A DNA stretch of 64,000 nucleotides from Oncomelania hupensis (lineage: Eukaryota > Mollusca > Gastropoda > Littorinimorpha > Pomatiopsidae), in NCBI GenBank assembly GCA_036898135.1, contig CM072512.1, positions 41,032,618-41,096,617 on the forward strand, given 5' to 3'. The translations under genes were made by a program, and so were the position numbers. Each line of letters begins with the position of its first letter. Positions within the stretch are counted from its first letter, which is position 1. The notes beneath the pieces were generated by a model, which worked only from the letters and a program-made list of their open reading frames with translations, was not told the DNA's origin and searched no databases. Below, piece by piece: positions 46,395 through 56,157 of this stretch.

Positions 46395-46768
46395 AAACTA
46401 TGTTACTGTCAGAACTATGATGAAATTGAACCCCAAAGAACTTGTCAACCTCCCTATAGTAAGGGTTCGTCTTGCCAGCATTCCATCCTGACCTATCGCC
46501 AGTCAAGGTCGAGGATATTGCAGTAACTGGGTGCACACACAGCAAAGGATCGTGTTGTGGACATCTGACTTGCTTTGTCAGAAACTAGGTTGCTGTCAGG
46601 AATATGACAAAATTGAACCCCAGAGAACTTGTCTACCTCTTAATAATAAAGGTTCGTCTTGTCAGCGCTTTATCATGCCCTATCGCCAGTCATGATCGAA
46701 GTTATTGCAGTAACTGGATGCACACACAGCGGAGGATCATGTTATGGACATCTGACTTGTCTTGCGCA
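46395..46768. repeat. 187-bp imperfect tandem duplication
   Basis: Units 46395-46581 and 46582-46768 align throughout: aaactatgttactgtcag versus aaactaggttgctgtcag, attgcagtaactgg in both, and gtggacatctgact versus atggacatctgact. Divergence is clearly higher than between the 3.6-kb copies. Function unknown. Confidence 0.88.
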
Positions 46769-47736
46769 GACGCTCTGGGTTTAAAGTATTTCTGGCTGCC
46801 TTCCTAAGCCGTCTGGTCGATCACTCCTTCCGGCCAGGCAACAGATCAGTAAGACGAGCTATAATCGTCAAGCCACGCGGTGGCTGACCCAAGCATTTTC
46901 CTGCCCGTTAAAGTGGATTGAACAATCCGATCAGGTAAGAGAGTAAGCTTTTAGTAGAAGACGCAATCGTAAAGCCCTAAGGGCAGTCACTAAAGTCGAT
47001 CGCTCAGGCACTGGGCTGTAGGGCTTTTTGAAAAGTGTAAGGATACCTGGTAAAATACAGAGAAGGATTGAGCCCTCCTAATACACTATGTCGTACTTGT
47101 AATAATGGTTCGCCTCTTCTGATCGGGCTTCGCGGATCTGCGGGCTTCATCCCTTGTGATTCCGTTACGTATGTAGGATGGTCAGAGGGGAAGGGAAGGG
47201 AGAAGGGGGGGGGGGTTTGCTAATGAATGAAAACATCACAACCGCTTGCGTATGTGCCTCGTGGTATACCTGATGGTGTGTCTGACGGTACTTATGTGTG
47301 TGTGTGTGTGTGTGTGTGTGAGCATGCGCGCGAGCGCGTGTGTGTGTGTGCGTTTACGGGTGCGATATAAACTGTATGACATTATGGTTAAGATCTTCTA
47401 ATTATCATTCTTCCTATTCTACTTGACCGACGTTTTTTGTCTATCTTTTTATTTTATTTTATTTTCCTTTCAAAAAAAATTTTTTTTTAACCGTGTAATT
47501 TGATATTTACGTATTTATTATTCTGAGTTTGTAAGATGTATTTGCACGTTTAATAACATTTGCTATTTTTACATTTACCATTATTTTGCTGTGCACTTTG
47601 ATTGTCCTCATATTGTCAATCTTATTAAGTTATTAGTACACTGTTCTAATGTGACTATTATATGTGAGAGGTTTACTACAAATGCTTATTTATTTGTTAA
47701 TTTTTATATTTTAATACAACTGCTTTTTAATTTACT
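46769..47736. other. No gene recognised; (TG)n at 47290-47319 and 47338-47350
   Basis: Contains a G9 run near 47206 and AT-rich sequence beyond 47400. It probably includes the unrecognised body of the retroposon whose end lies at 47740-47809. Confidence 0.4.
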
Positions 47737-47929
<193 letters not shown>

Positions 47930-48634
47930 GTGGTAGGGAAGCAGTAATAAAGCCACACGGTTCAGTGGCAAAAGTCAGTCACTAGCACTACTGTATGACG
48001 AAAGAGTGAACGTATAGAAGAACTGTATTATGGATGAGTAAAGGTAAACTATTTTCTAATTTAGACAGTATCAGAACTTCCCATCCAACGTTCACGCATA
48101 TTTTCGGAACTTTCACACGATCCCTCAAACAATCATTCATATTCAGAATGCTCTCCCTTCACTTCAATTTAGTTATTTCCCCTCTCACTGAAAAGGACAA
48201 AGCTCCAAGAACGTTCATTTATGATTCACCCCTCATACATCTATTCCTATTTTTCGCCTCAAACCTTCAGTCATACTTCCCCAACATATAAAGCTGTAGG
48301 GTGCACGCAGGACAGGGATGTTTTTTTGTTATCACCCTTTCAGTACAACGAACTGCCAGTACACGGCACCCGTGCCTTAGATAGGTAGGACGATCAAGTG
48401 CAACATCCACCAGTAAGATCGGATCGATTTCTGGCGCCATGGATATGATGTGGGACCGTTGGCAAAAAGGCTGAAGGCTTTTTCTATGATTACTCTGTAG
48501 ACGTGTACCGATTTACCCAGAAATAAAAACAAACAACATAAAAAAATACAAACAAGCAACAACAACTAAGGGCAAAAATACGAATACGAGCAAACAGCAC
48601 AAGCAGAAAACATTAATCATGAGTATACTACACT

Positions 48635-48785
48635 CACATACACACACAAACACGCACAAACACAAAACACACACAAAACACACACACCACCACCACCACA
48701 CACACACACAAACACGCACACACACACACGCACACACCCACCCCCACACACCCACACCCACACCCACACACACACCCACACACCA
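48635..48785. repeat. (CA)n microsatellite with CCA interruptions
   Basis: Degenerate CA array. On the minus strand it forms the start of the intron that follows the candidate exon at 48795. Confidence 0.93.
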
Positions 48786-48794
48786 GAAACTTAC

Positions 48795-48910
48795 GGCTTT
48801 GGGAGGTGTGGTGTAATAGAGTTGGGCCGACAGCCTCCTGCCCCCTGCGTCACAGGCCATTTCTGCCGATGACGTAGATACTGCGTCATCATCAAAACTC
48901 CAGGCTGATC
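48795..48910 (-). CDS. Candidate internal exon of an unknown host gene
   Basis: On the minus strand the segment is preceded by tatttattgttacag and followed by a consensus donor gtaagt. Between them a 116-nt stretch is open, reading SAWSFDDDAVSTSSAEMAC, then DAGGRRLSAQLYYTTPPKA. It begins after two phase bases and ends on a codon boundary. Composition is ordinary, with no repeat sequence. I do not recognise the protein and see no neighbouring exon within 2 kb, so this rests on splice-site quality alone. Confidence 0.4.
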
Positions 48911-49200
48911 CTGTAACAATAAATATGAAATCATTTATTAAAATGCATCTGTTAAGTGTTAACAGGTAAAACTAGAAGGGCAGTGCCCGTCCTCTTTTGT
49001 GTCCGGTGAAGAGGTTCATAGAGCTGTTTCTACTCTACCGCCGATTCACCCAGGGATAATTGGCTGCAGTCAATGTTCAGATCTTTTAACAACCTTTTTT
49101 GTTTTTTAAACTGACAATTTCAAATAAAGACATCGTCACTTTTTAGCGCTCAATAATTTCCAGTTATGCTAGATGGTTCATCATGTCTACCTTTTACCAA

Positions 49201-49216
49201 TAAAATAATAATAATA

Positions 49217-49278
<62 letters not shown>

Positions 49279-49669
49279 TAATAATAATGGATGTTATACG
49301 CGCCTTATTCCTAAATCAGATTCAAAGCGCGGAGACCTGTAACCAACATACACGCTCACATGAATCACAGACACTCCTACATACCCAACAAACATATTCA
49401 TCACTAACATGTGGTGTAAAAACAACAAGGATATTCGCTACTAGAAGACGTTAATCGAACTCGAATTTTTATTAATTTTGTAATGGTAGATAGACCGCAT
49501 CCAATACCATTATTGAAAGGAGGGAGGATACCGGAGTACCCGGAGAAAATCCTCTGTGTCCTGAAAAGTCTCGTACCTAAGTCGCGTAACTTCGTCCCAT
49601 GCGGGATTCGAAACCGCGACCTTCTGCACAGGAAAGCAGCGCCCTATCCACTGTGCTAACATGCCCCCC
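49201..49669 (-). mobile_element. tRNA-derived SINE, near full length
   Basis: The minus strand starts GGGGGGCATG, then an A box (TTAGCACAGTGGATAG, complement of 49644-49659) and a B box (GGTTTCGAATCCCGC, complement of 49601-49615), then a core including CTCCGGGTACTCCGG, and ends at an (ATT)n tail at 49201-49288. The boxes have tRNA-like spacing, so the head derives from a tRNA. The core word resembles known conserved SINE domains, but I cannot name which. Related fragments lie at 9139-9376 and 16837-16986. Confidence 0.85.
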
Positions 49670-50724
49670 GTCATGCATTGTACTTGCAGTGTCAATACCT
49701 TCCTATCAAAACACTCCAAGCAATCACGAGCATCTTCCAAACAAGAATCAATCAATGCCATCATTATAAAGCATTAAAGGTAATGGCGCCTGGCTGGTTG
49801 TTTCCGCAGATATAGCATTATTGTACTCAGTAACTCCAGGTCCAAACAAACGTAAACAAGCTCTTAAAAACTTTCAGCATTCCTTCAGATCGAATCTGAT
49901 ATGGGTCACAGAGTTGACAAGAAAATCGCAATAATTCAGCACACGGCAAGTACACAGATAATTAACCAATCAGACAGATAAAAGAAATATTTGGCAGACG
50001 TCCAAATCAGGTACAAACATATCTTGAAATGCGCGAGAAACACAAACCACAGGTAAACAAAGAAAGGCATCAAGAACATTGGCACTTATAAATAACATCA
50101 TATATGGAGACAGTCAGTCTAGTCCGGCCATAATTTGCTGATTCTCGTCTGGAATCGAAAGTAGACTTGAAGTGAAGAAACCTCCCTCTAAAGTAAAAGA
50201 ATAACAGCGGAACGGGACAAGTGCTTAGTAATTAAAAATGGCGAGACGACCGTTACAGAAGTGGAAAACAAAATATTTAAAAAGAATGAAGATGTTTGTA
50301 CGGCATCTGACTGTTCTGGGTGTTGCTTGGTGCATCCTCCATGAAATTTCACACTATCAACCCACTCTCTGAGCTGGAATCGTCCTTCATCTCCCCCTTA
50401 AACCCCTCCCCCCCCCCCTGTTGACTCCTTCCCCGTTTCCTCTTAACTCTAAATGTTTACAGGATTCAGTCGGTGTCAGTGTGTATAGATGAATGAAGTA
50501 AATCGAAAATCTTTTTTTTTTTTTAATTTAATCGTTCTTGTACAGCACACATTTCCAACTGAAAAGCTGCTCAAGGTGCTGGTCAATACAGGATCTAACT
50601 TTCACACACTCACACACACACACACACCACACCTCTCTCTCTTACACACCCGCACACTTTCTTTCTCTCATCCTTTAAACAATGATTAACTCTCTCTCTC
50701 TCTTTATGTAGCTAGGTAGAAGTC
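49670..50724. other. No gene recognised; poly-C near 50408-50419
   Basis: Unassigned. A CA-rich patch lies at 50610-50660 and (TC)n at 50691-50703. Confidence 0.4.
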
Positions 50725-51030
50725 TATTTATTTATTTGTTTTTATTTAATCAGTACTATATAGCGCTTTTTCAGCTCAAGAGCTGCTCAAGGCGCTGGTC
50801 GATACAGGATCTAACTCACGCTGCCCGAGGCGCCCACCTGCTACCTTTGGGCGCATAGTCAGACGACTGAGCACCATCCTGGGCCACCGGAGATGGGGAG
50901 AAGGGACCTAGTGCGTGCTGGGTGTTTTTGTGTTGTCGGCAATCACTTGCCTAGGACTTGAGGGTCAGGATGAAAGCCATGCGATGGAATGCGTGCATGC
51001 ACAGAATAGACCTCGGTTTAAACTCTCACG
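50725..51030 (-). mobile_element. L2-tailed SINE-like repeat (family S, copy 2)
   Basis: Reverse orientation relative to copy 1, ending (on its strand) GCGCTATATAGTACTG then an (AATA)n tail. Shared words are ctgctcaaggcgctggtcga, tacaggatctaactcac and gggcgcatagtcag. Confidence 0.75.
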
Positions 51031-51265
51031 GCCACTCCCCTCTCTTCCCCTTCCTTCTACCGTACATTGCTTAGGTATGAGAACTCTTGATGTTTAGTGT
51101 AAACACAACACATTACCACATTCTCACCTTTTCGAACTTGTTCCAACCCCTTAAAGTCTCAAACTAAAATGTTTACAAGTATTTGCTCACAAGGTTTTAA
51201 AAAAGCTACGGAATTATGCATACACTAACCACTACCTAATATATTCCCGGTCTGACAGACAATAT

Positions 51266-51846
51266 TACATTACATTACATGATTATTGCTTTAGGCCCAG
51301 CGGACTCTTCCGAGCCAAATCAGGACCAGACAACCCCCGATCCGCATAAAAGATCTGCTGAAACAACCTTAGTGGTAAAACTGAACGCTCTCCACCAGCC
51401 AGTCACTTTACAATAAAGACATCCCACGCAGGGGACGCTGAGGCTATACTCTAATTTACTGAACACCCGTTTATAAAAACAAAATAGAATACAAACATCA
51501 TTTAAAAATTATCAACAAAACACATATATATAAAATGCCTACATTGCTAAATAATAACATCATAGGAAGCCCTAGTGACCACCTGGCAGAAAGCGTCCAA
51601 TATTCCCAAGCTGATACAACAGACCTTACACACAAATAAGGGGTCTTGTCCCGGAAGAGTTTTCAAGAAAAATGGTAGGTCGAACAGTCTAGCGAAGAAG
51701 AAGATGGTATAGCAGATTGATAGAACAGAGCAGGAATGATAAAGAACAAAAATGAGAAAGACAGCGACCGTGAGAATTTAAAGCAGTAAATTTCCAGAAA
51801 GTGTGGATACTATTTATACCGAAATCCCCGGCACCCCAACGGGGGA
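51266..51846 (-). mobile_element. R570 retroposon, full-length short form (copy g)
   Basis: Minus-strand start TCCCCCGTTGGGGTGCCGGG, end GGGCCTAAAGCAATAATC with a (ATGTA)n tail. A perfect 12-bp target duplication gacagacaatat is present at 51254-51265 and 51847-51858. Confidence 0.92.
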
Positions 51847-51859
51847 GACAGACAATATA

Positions 51860-52320
51860 TATGTTAATTTGTGTGGATGCGCGCGCGTGTGTGTGTGCGT
51901 GTGCTAATATCAGATAAAATATTTTGAAGGGCAATAATCCACAAAAGTGGATAAAAATATGGTAAAGGTCGGGTGAGCCACGTATAGGCCACGTATTAAG
52001 GGTCACGGGTCAATTATCCATGCAAAATATTTCTTGTACTTAACAGAAGAACTTCACGGTAACACAATTCTTTTGATAGGAGTGTGGTTGGTTGAAAGCC
52101 GTGTTCTCTTCTTAAAGAGAATAAAATATTCATATGCAAAACGGAGCAGTTAAAAAAACATGGCACAAACAATTTTATCTCTTGCTCTTTGGGGCTTCTA
52201 GGAGCATTCTGATTTGAACTGCACTGACCAAAAGATGAACTTTCAAAAACAACAAAAAACGGTTTGGAGTTTTGATGCTATTCGTCACCAAAGCGGAGAA
52301 AACTTAAGTGTTTTTTTTTT
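51860..52320. other. No gene recognised
   Basis: AT-rich. TG/CG-rich patch near 51878-51900. Confidence 0.4.
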
Positions 52321-52321
52321 C

Positions 52322-52600
52322 TCCAGCGATAGAGGGCGATGATGTCTTTCCGGCTCCAATTGAAGAGAGTAAACACAGCAAAGTGCACCAGACTGAAGTT
52401 CAACCTGAAAAAACTGCAAGACCCGGAGGTGGCAGAAATATTCCATGCCACAGTTGGAGGGAAATTTGCACCACTGCTCATTTTGGGAGCTGGTGAAATA
52501 GATGTCAATATACAACAATTGGAACACAACACCAATATACGTTTGGCTAATTTTAGGGTTCTCTTCTTTCTCACTCAAGGTAGCAGAATAATAATTTAAA
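52322..52600 (+). mobile_element. RTE-type LINE fragment (endonuclease-RT linker)
   Basis: The plus frame reads LKFNLKKLQDPEVAEIFHA then TVGGKFAPLLILGAGEIDV, a linker typical of RTE ORF2 between the endonuclease and RT domains. It ends near 52600. The next part of an RTE ORF2 is seen only after the LTR element, at 56160, with roughly 55 residues missing between. The two may be remnants of one LINE or separate copies. Confidence 0.7.
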
Positions 52601-52911
52601 CGGAATTCAAGAAAACTATATTCAAGAAAACTATAAGTCCTAGAGTAATAAAATAATAACTAGCTGAACTGTAATATGATTTTATCTCTCTCTGAAGCAA
52701 TCCCGTTCTCGGTCTGACCAACAATTACATTTATCAAATTATGAAAATATTTTATGCATTTACAAAATTAGTTTCAATATTATATTTCCAGCAAGTAAAT
52801 CATAAAATATAAATTTTCAAATTATCGTGTCTGTCATGAACAAAATCCAGAATCACCACAGTGAAAAACAGAAGTAGCCTACACAGTAACACTATTTCTA
52901 AGACACACACA

Positions 52912-53514
52912 TGTAAACTGGGTGTGTGGGTGTGGTGGTAGAAAGGAAATGTCGTTCACACACACACAAGTGGGTTTCATATGTCCACGAAGACCAGGCG
53001 TTTGGTGTAAGTTCGGCAAGGAATTTATTGCTTAGTGAAAGAGTCCAGAAAGTAAAAGAGTCCAGATAGTGAAAGAGTCGACCAGGCTGACAAAACTGAC
53101 TGGCTGACTGACTGAGATGCTGCGAGCACTAAGGCTACGAAAAGACTGACAACTTCCTCTCTGATAATATTTCCAAAATCAGAATTATGTTCATGAAAAA
53201 TAATCTCTGCTTTACAATTGTGAAAAATATAGAAAACTTATTATATTATTATAAATGAAATCAGTCAATATGATTTTTCATATCCGACTAGTTCAGCCAA
53301 TCAAAACTAAGAATAATATTTTAAACCACGCATTTTCCGTATTTGATAATGAAAACTAATCACTAATATAATTATACAGAAAAAGTAATTATAAACATGT
53401 CTGATAAAATAGGGATAAAGAAATGTAATATAAAAAGTTACGTATAGATCAATCGTTAATATGTTTGATAAGAATTGCACAACAAAATTTATCATAAACA
53501 GTCACTCTATTACA
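52912..53514 (-). repeat. 3' LTR
   Basis: On the element strand it begins TGTAATAGAGTGAC and ends CCAGTTTACA. An AATAAA polyadenylation signal is at the complement of 53024-53029, about 113 nt from the 3' edge. It contains three roughly 17-bp direct repeats of the GAGTCCAGA type (53041-53080, plus strand). Confidence 0.95.
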
Positions 53515-53535
53515 TACACCCCTCCTTGCAAAAAT
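53515..53535 (-). other. Polypurine tract
   Basis: The element strand reads GCAAGGAGGGGTGTA directly before the 3' LTR, the expected site for plus-strand DNA priming. Confidence 0.7.
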
Positions 53536-53660
53536 GTTGTCCTCAACATTTAATTCAGAAATACTTTAGGAGAGAAAAATAACATTTTATGCAAAAAAAT
53601 GTTTACAAAATTCTAATGACAATGTCTGGTGTTATTGTTATGTACAAGAGCTACAAGAGC

Positions 53661-55289
53661 TTAGCGAGGAATAACGGATTCCACAGCTTTTGCCAATAAA
53701 CTGTTGGGATTCATCGACATAGTTCCACTAGTGACCAGTTGTGCCAACAAGGCAAGTCTTTGTTCTAAGAAGTCACTGCGCTCAAGTGACCCACGGGTTT
53801 GGTCGGTCATGGCAAACTGCCCATACATCAGCCGATCGGGCTGACGTCGGTCTCGGCCAGATCTTCTTGGCTCCTGTCGTTCTTGTTGTTCTTGAACGAC
53901 TTCACGTTCTTCTTCAGTGTCATGGTTCCCTTCCCCATCACTGTCCAAGGGTTGACGGTCGTCACCATCGGGTGTCATTTGTTGGGAAATATGGGGTCTC
54001 TTGTTTTGGACTTGCGTCTGCCCCTTTGCACAAGTCCGGTCTAAAAAATCCTGGCGTCGTAGGTGGTCAATGTTGACGCGACATCCAGATCTCACGTGTC
54101 CATACTCCAAACAGCGCCAACACTGCACGGGTCCACGTTGTCTCGGATTGCCTTGGCTCCCTGCAGCTACTGGTTGCTGTTGCGGTGGCTGCTGCCGTTG
54201 CGGTGGTTGCCGTTGCCTCTCAGGGACACCTGAACGATCGCTGTATCTCTGACCACCTTGGTATCTTGAGGGTTGATGTGTAGATAGGAAAGGTGGTGTC
54301 TGCTCCACCCTGTCCAATCTTCCTGCCAGCTGTTGCTGAGAGGTAACGAGCTGCTGTTGCGTTACGGCGATTTGTTGGACCAAAGCTGTCAGCTTCTCCA
54401 AATCAGTCTTCTCCTCTTTCTTCTTCTTCTCTTGGGCGAACTTGCAGGCAGCAGATTTCGTTTCGGTAGGCTTCACTGTCCTTCCGTGTTGCTTCTCCAC
54501 TCGGCGCAGTACCAGACGAAGCTCGTCGAATGAAGAGCAGGTCGAGCACTGGAACGCCGATATGTCCTTAAGGTCCGGTCGTAGGCCTGCCCACATCGCA
54601 TGGCGTAGTATGTCGTCGTGATCGCCTGGGATGGTGGTTTGTCGTTTAGCTGAGTCGAAGAGTCCTTCGAGCCTACATGACCAGTCCGCTACTGACTCGT
54701 CATCTGACTGCGTGGCGCTATAGAAGGTCGACAATGCAGATGGGTCATGGAGAGTGAAGTCGCCATAGACGCTGTCCATCTTGCGAATGACGTCTTTGGT
54801 CGAAGCGCTGGGGCTAAGGCGGATAAGTACCTTGGCAGCTGGACCCTGCAACGACGATCGAATGGCGTCGAGGATATCTCGTTCTGGGTAATTCTCTGTC
54901 AGCAGGCATTGGAGTTGGTGACGCCAAACGTCGTAGCCCTCGGTGCCCTTGTCTCCCAAGAACTTCGTTAACCATGGCTTGCGTCCGACGACAGTCACAG
55001 CTGGTGGCGCCAGGGACCAAGGTTGCTGAGCTGAAGACCATGGTGGATTCCTACCAAAGGTCGACGATTGGTAATGGCGTGAAGGGGCGCTGGCAGCAGG
55101 TTCACGATCACGTTCGGTGCCCTCAGACTCCTGGTTGAAGTTTTCAGAGGCCTGGTTAGGGTCAAGCTCTGCGGAGAAAGTCAACGCCATTTCTTTCTCT
55201 TCCATCTCCTGCTTCTTCTCTGCCATGTTCATGGGTAGGGGGTTGAAGGAGGAAATTGGAAATTCAGGATAGGTGGGAATAAGCTTCAA
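53661..55289 (-). CDS. gag: Gag-type polyprotein (542 aa) with PNMA/gypsy-like capsid and zinc knuckle
   Basis: Structural Gag protein that would assemble the retrotransposon particle and bind its RNA. Residues 1-90 are polar and partly acidic. Residues about 105-270 look like the capsid domain of Ty3/gypsy Gag and PNMA-type proteins: W106, YDVWRHQLQCLL at 119-130, AIRSSLQGPAAKVLIRL at 142-158, YSATQSDDESVADW at 190-203, GLRPDLKD at 235-242. Residues 286-330 form a Lys/Gln-rich, coiled-coil-like stretch. A CCHC zinc knuckle has C390, C393, H398 and C403 in CX2CX4HX4C spacing. The tail is acidic (440-470), then RRSGRDRRQPDRLMY at 475-489, which resembles the extreme C-terminus of gypsy Pol. 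No protease DTG/DSG box is present. The first ATG is 253 nt from the LTR; M20 and M22 are alternative starts. No internal stop or frameshift. Confidence 0.9.
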   Translation of the reverse strand: MKLIPTYPEFPISSFNPLPMNMAEKKQEMEEKEMALTFSAELDPNQASENFNQESEGTERDREPAASAPSRHYQSSTFGRNPPWSSAQQPWSLAPPAVTVVGRKPWLTKFLGDKGTEGYDVWRHQLQCLLTENYPERDILDAIRSSLQGPAAKVLIRLSPSASTKDVIRKMDSVYGDFTLHDPSALSTFYSATQSDDESVADWSCRLEGLFDSAKRQTTIPGDHDDILRHAMWAGLRPDLKDISAFQCSTCSSFDELRLVLRRVEKQHGRTVKPTETKSAACKFAQEKKKKEEKTDLEKLTALVQQIAVTQQQLVTSQQQLAGRLDRVEQTPPFLSTHQPSRYQGGQRYSDRSGVPERQRQPPQRQQPPQQQPVAAGSQGNPRQRGPVQCWRCLEYGHVRSGCRVNIDHLRRQDFLDRTCAKGQTQVQNKRPHISQQMTPDGDDRQPLDSDGEGNHDTEEEREVVQEQQERQEPRRSGRDRRQPDRLMYGQFAMTDQTRGSLERSDFLEQRLALLAQLVTSGTMSMNPNSLLAKAVESVIPR

Positions 55290-55528
55290 CAGGGCAGTGG
55301 GATAGCATTGGACAACGGAGGGTAATCGGTTGGGCGAAGGGGTATCAACGGTGAAGTCCGGGTCAGCAGTGCGTCGTCCTTCGCAGCGTCAATCGAGTTG
55401 ATCACAAAGGTCAAAGTCAACTCACAGTTTGATGATGCGACTGTCTTCCCCCTGCTGATAAGCGTCGTCTCGATGCGATGAGTCAGTCGCTGCCAGAACT
55501 TGCCATGGTCTTCTGTAGGTGGACATCA

Positions 55529-55541
55529 ACGTTGGGCGCCA
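55529..55541 (-). other. Primer binding site complementary to tRNA-Lys
   Basis: The element strand reads TGGCGCCCAACGT one base after the 5' LTR. It is complementary to the 3' end of an animal tRNA-Lys (…ACGTTGGGCGCCA), the primer used by many gypsy-like elements. Confidence 0.88.
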
Positions 55542-55542
55542 T

Positions 55543-56145
55543 TGTAAACTGGGTGTGTGGGTGTGGTGGTAGAAAGGAAATGTCGTTCACACACACACAA
55601 GTGGGTTTCATATGTCCACGAAGACCAGGCGTTTGGTGTAAGTTCGGCAAGGAATTTATTGCTTAGTGAAAGAGTCCAGAAAGTAAAAGAGTCCAGATAG
55701 TGAAAGAGTCGACCAGGCTGACAAAACTGACTGGCTGACTGACTGAGATGCTGCGAGCACTAAGGCTACGAAAAGACTGACAACTTCCTCTCTGATAATA
55801 TTTCCAAAATCAGAATTATGTTCATGAAAAATAATCTCTGCTTTACAATTGTGAAAAATATAGAAAACTTATTATATTATTATAAATGAAATCAGTCAAT
55901 ATGATTTTTCATATCCGACTAGTTCAGCCAATCAAAACTAAGAATAATATTTTAAACCACGCATTTTCCGTATTTGATAATGAAAACTAATCACTAATAT
56001 AATTATACAGAAAAAGTAATTATAAACATGTCTGATAAAATAGGGATAAAGAAATGTAATATAAAAAGTTACGTATAGATCAATCGTTAATATGTTTGAT
56101 AAGAATTGCACAACAAAATTTATCATAAACAGTCACTCTATTACA
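55543..56145 (-). repeat. 5' LTR
   Basis: Same 603-bp sequence as 52912-53514 at a constant offset of 2631 bases. I found no difference reading the two in parallel. It would supply the promoter for the minus-strand gag transcript; the start site cannot be fixed by eye. Confidence 0.95.
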
Positions 56146-56157
56146 CACACACACACA

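Larger units (their letters stand above)
52912..56145 (-). mobile_element. Gag-only Ty3/gypsy-like LTR retrotransposon, 3234 bp
   Basis: Two 603-bp LTRs that look identical by eye enclose 2028 bp with one gag-type ORF, a tRNA-Lys primer site and a polypurine tract. The element lacks protease, RT, RNase H and integrase, so it must depend on enzymes from a relative. It sits in a CA repeat: caca precedes (52908-52911) and follows (56146-56149), consistent with a 4-6 bp target duplication whose exact length cannot be read. Identical LTRs and an intact ORF suggest a recent insertion. The gag-only layout matches the described TR-GAG class of non-autonomous LTR elements. Confidence 0.93.
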
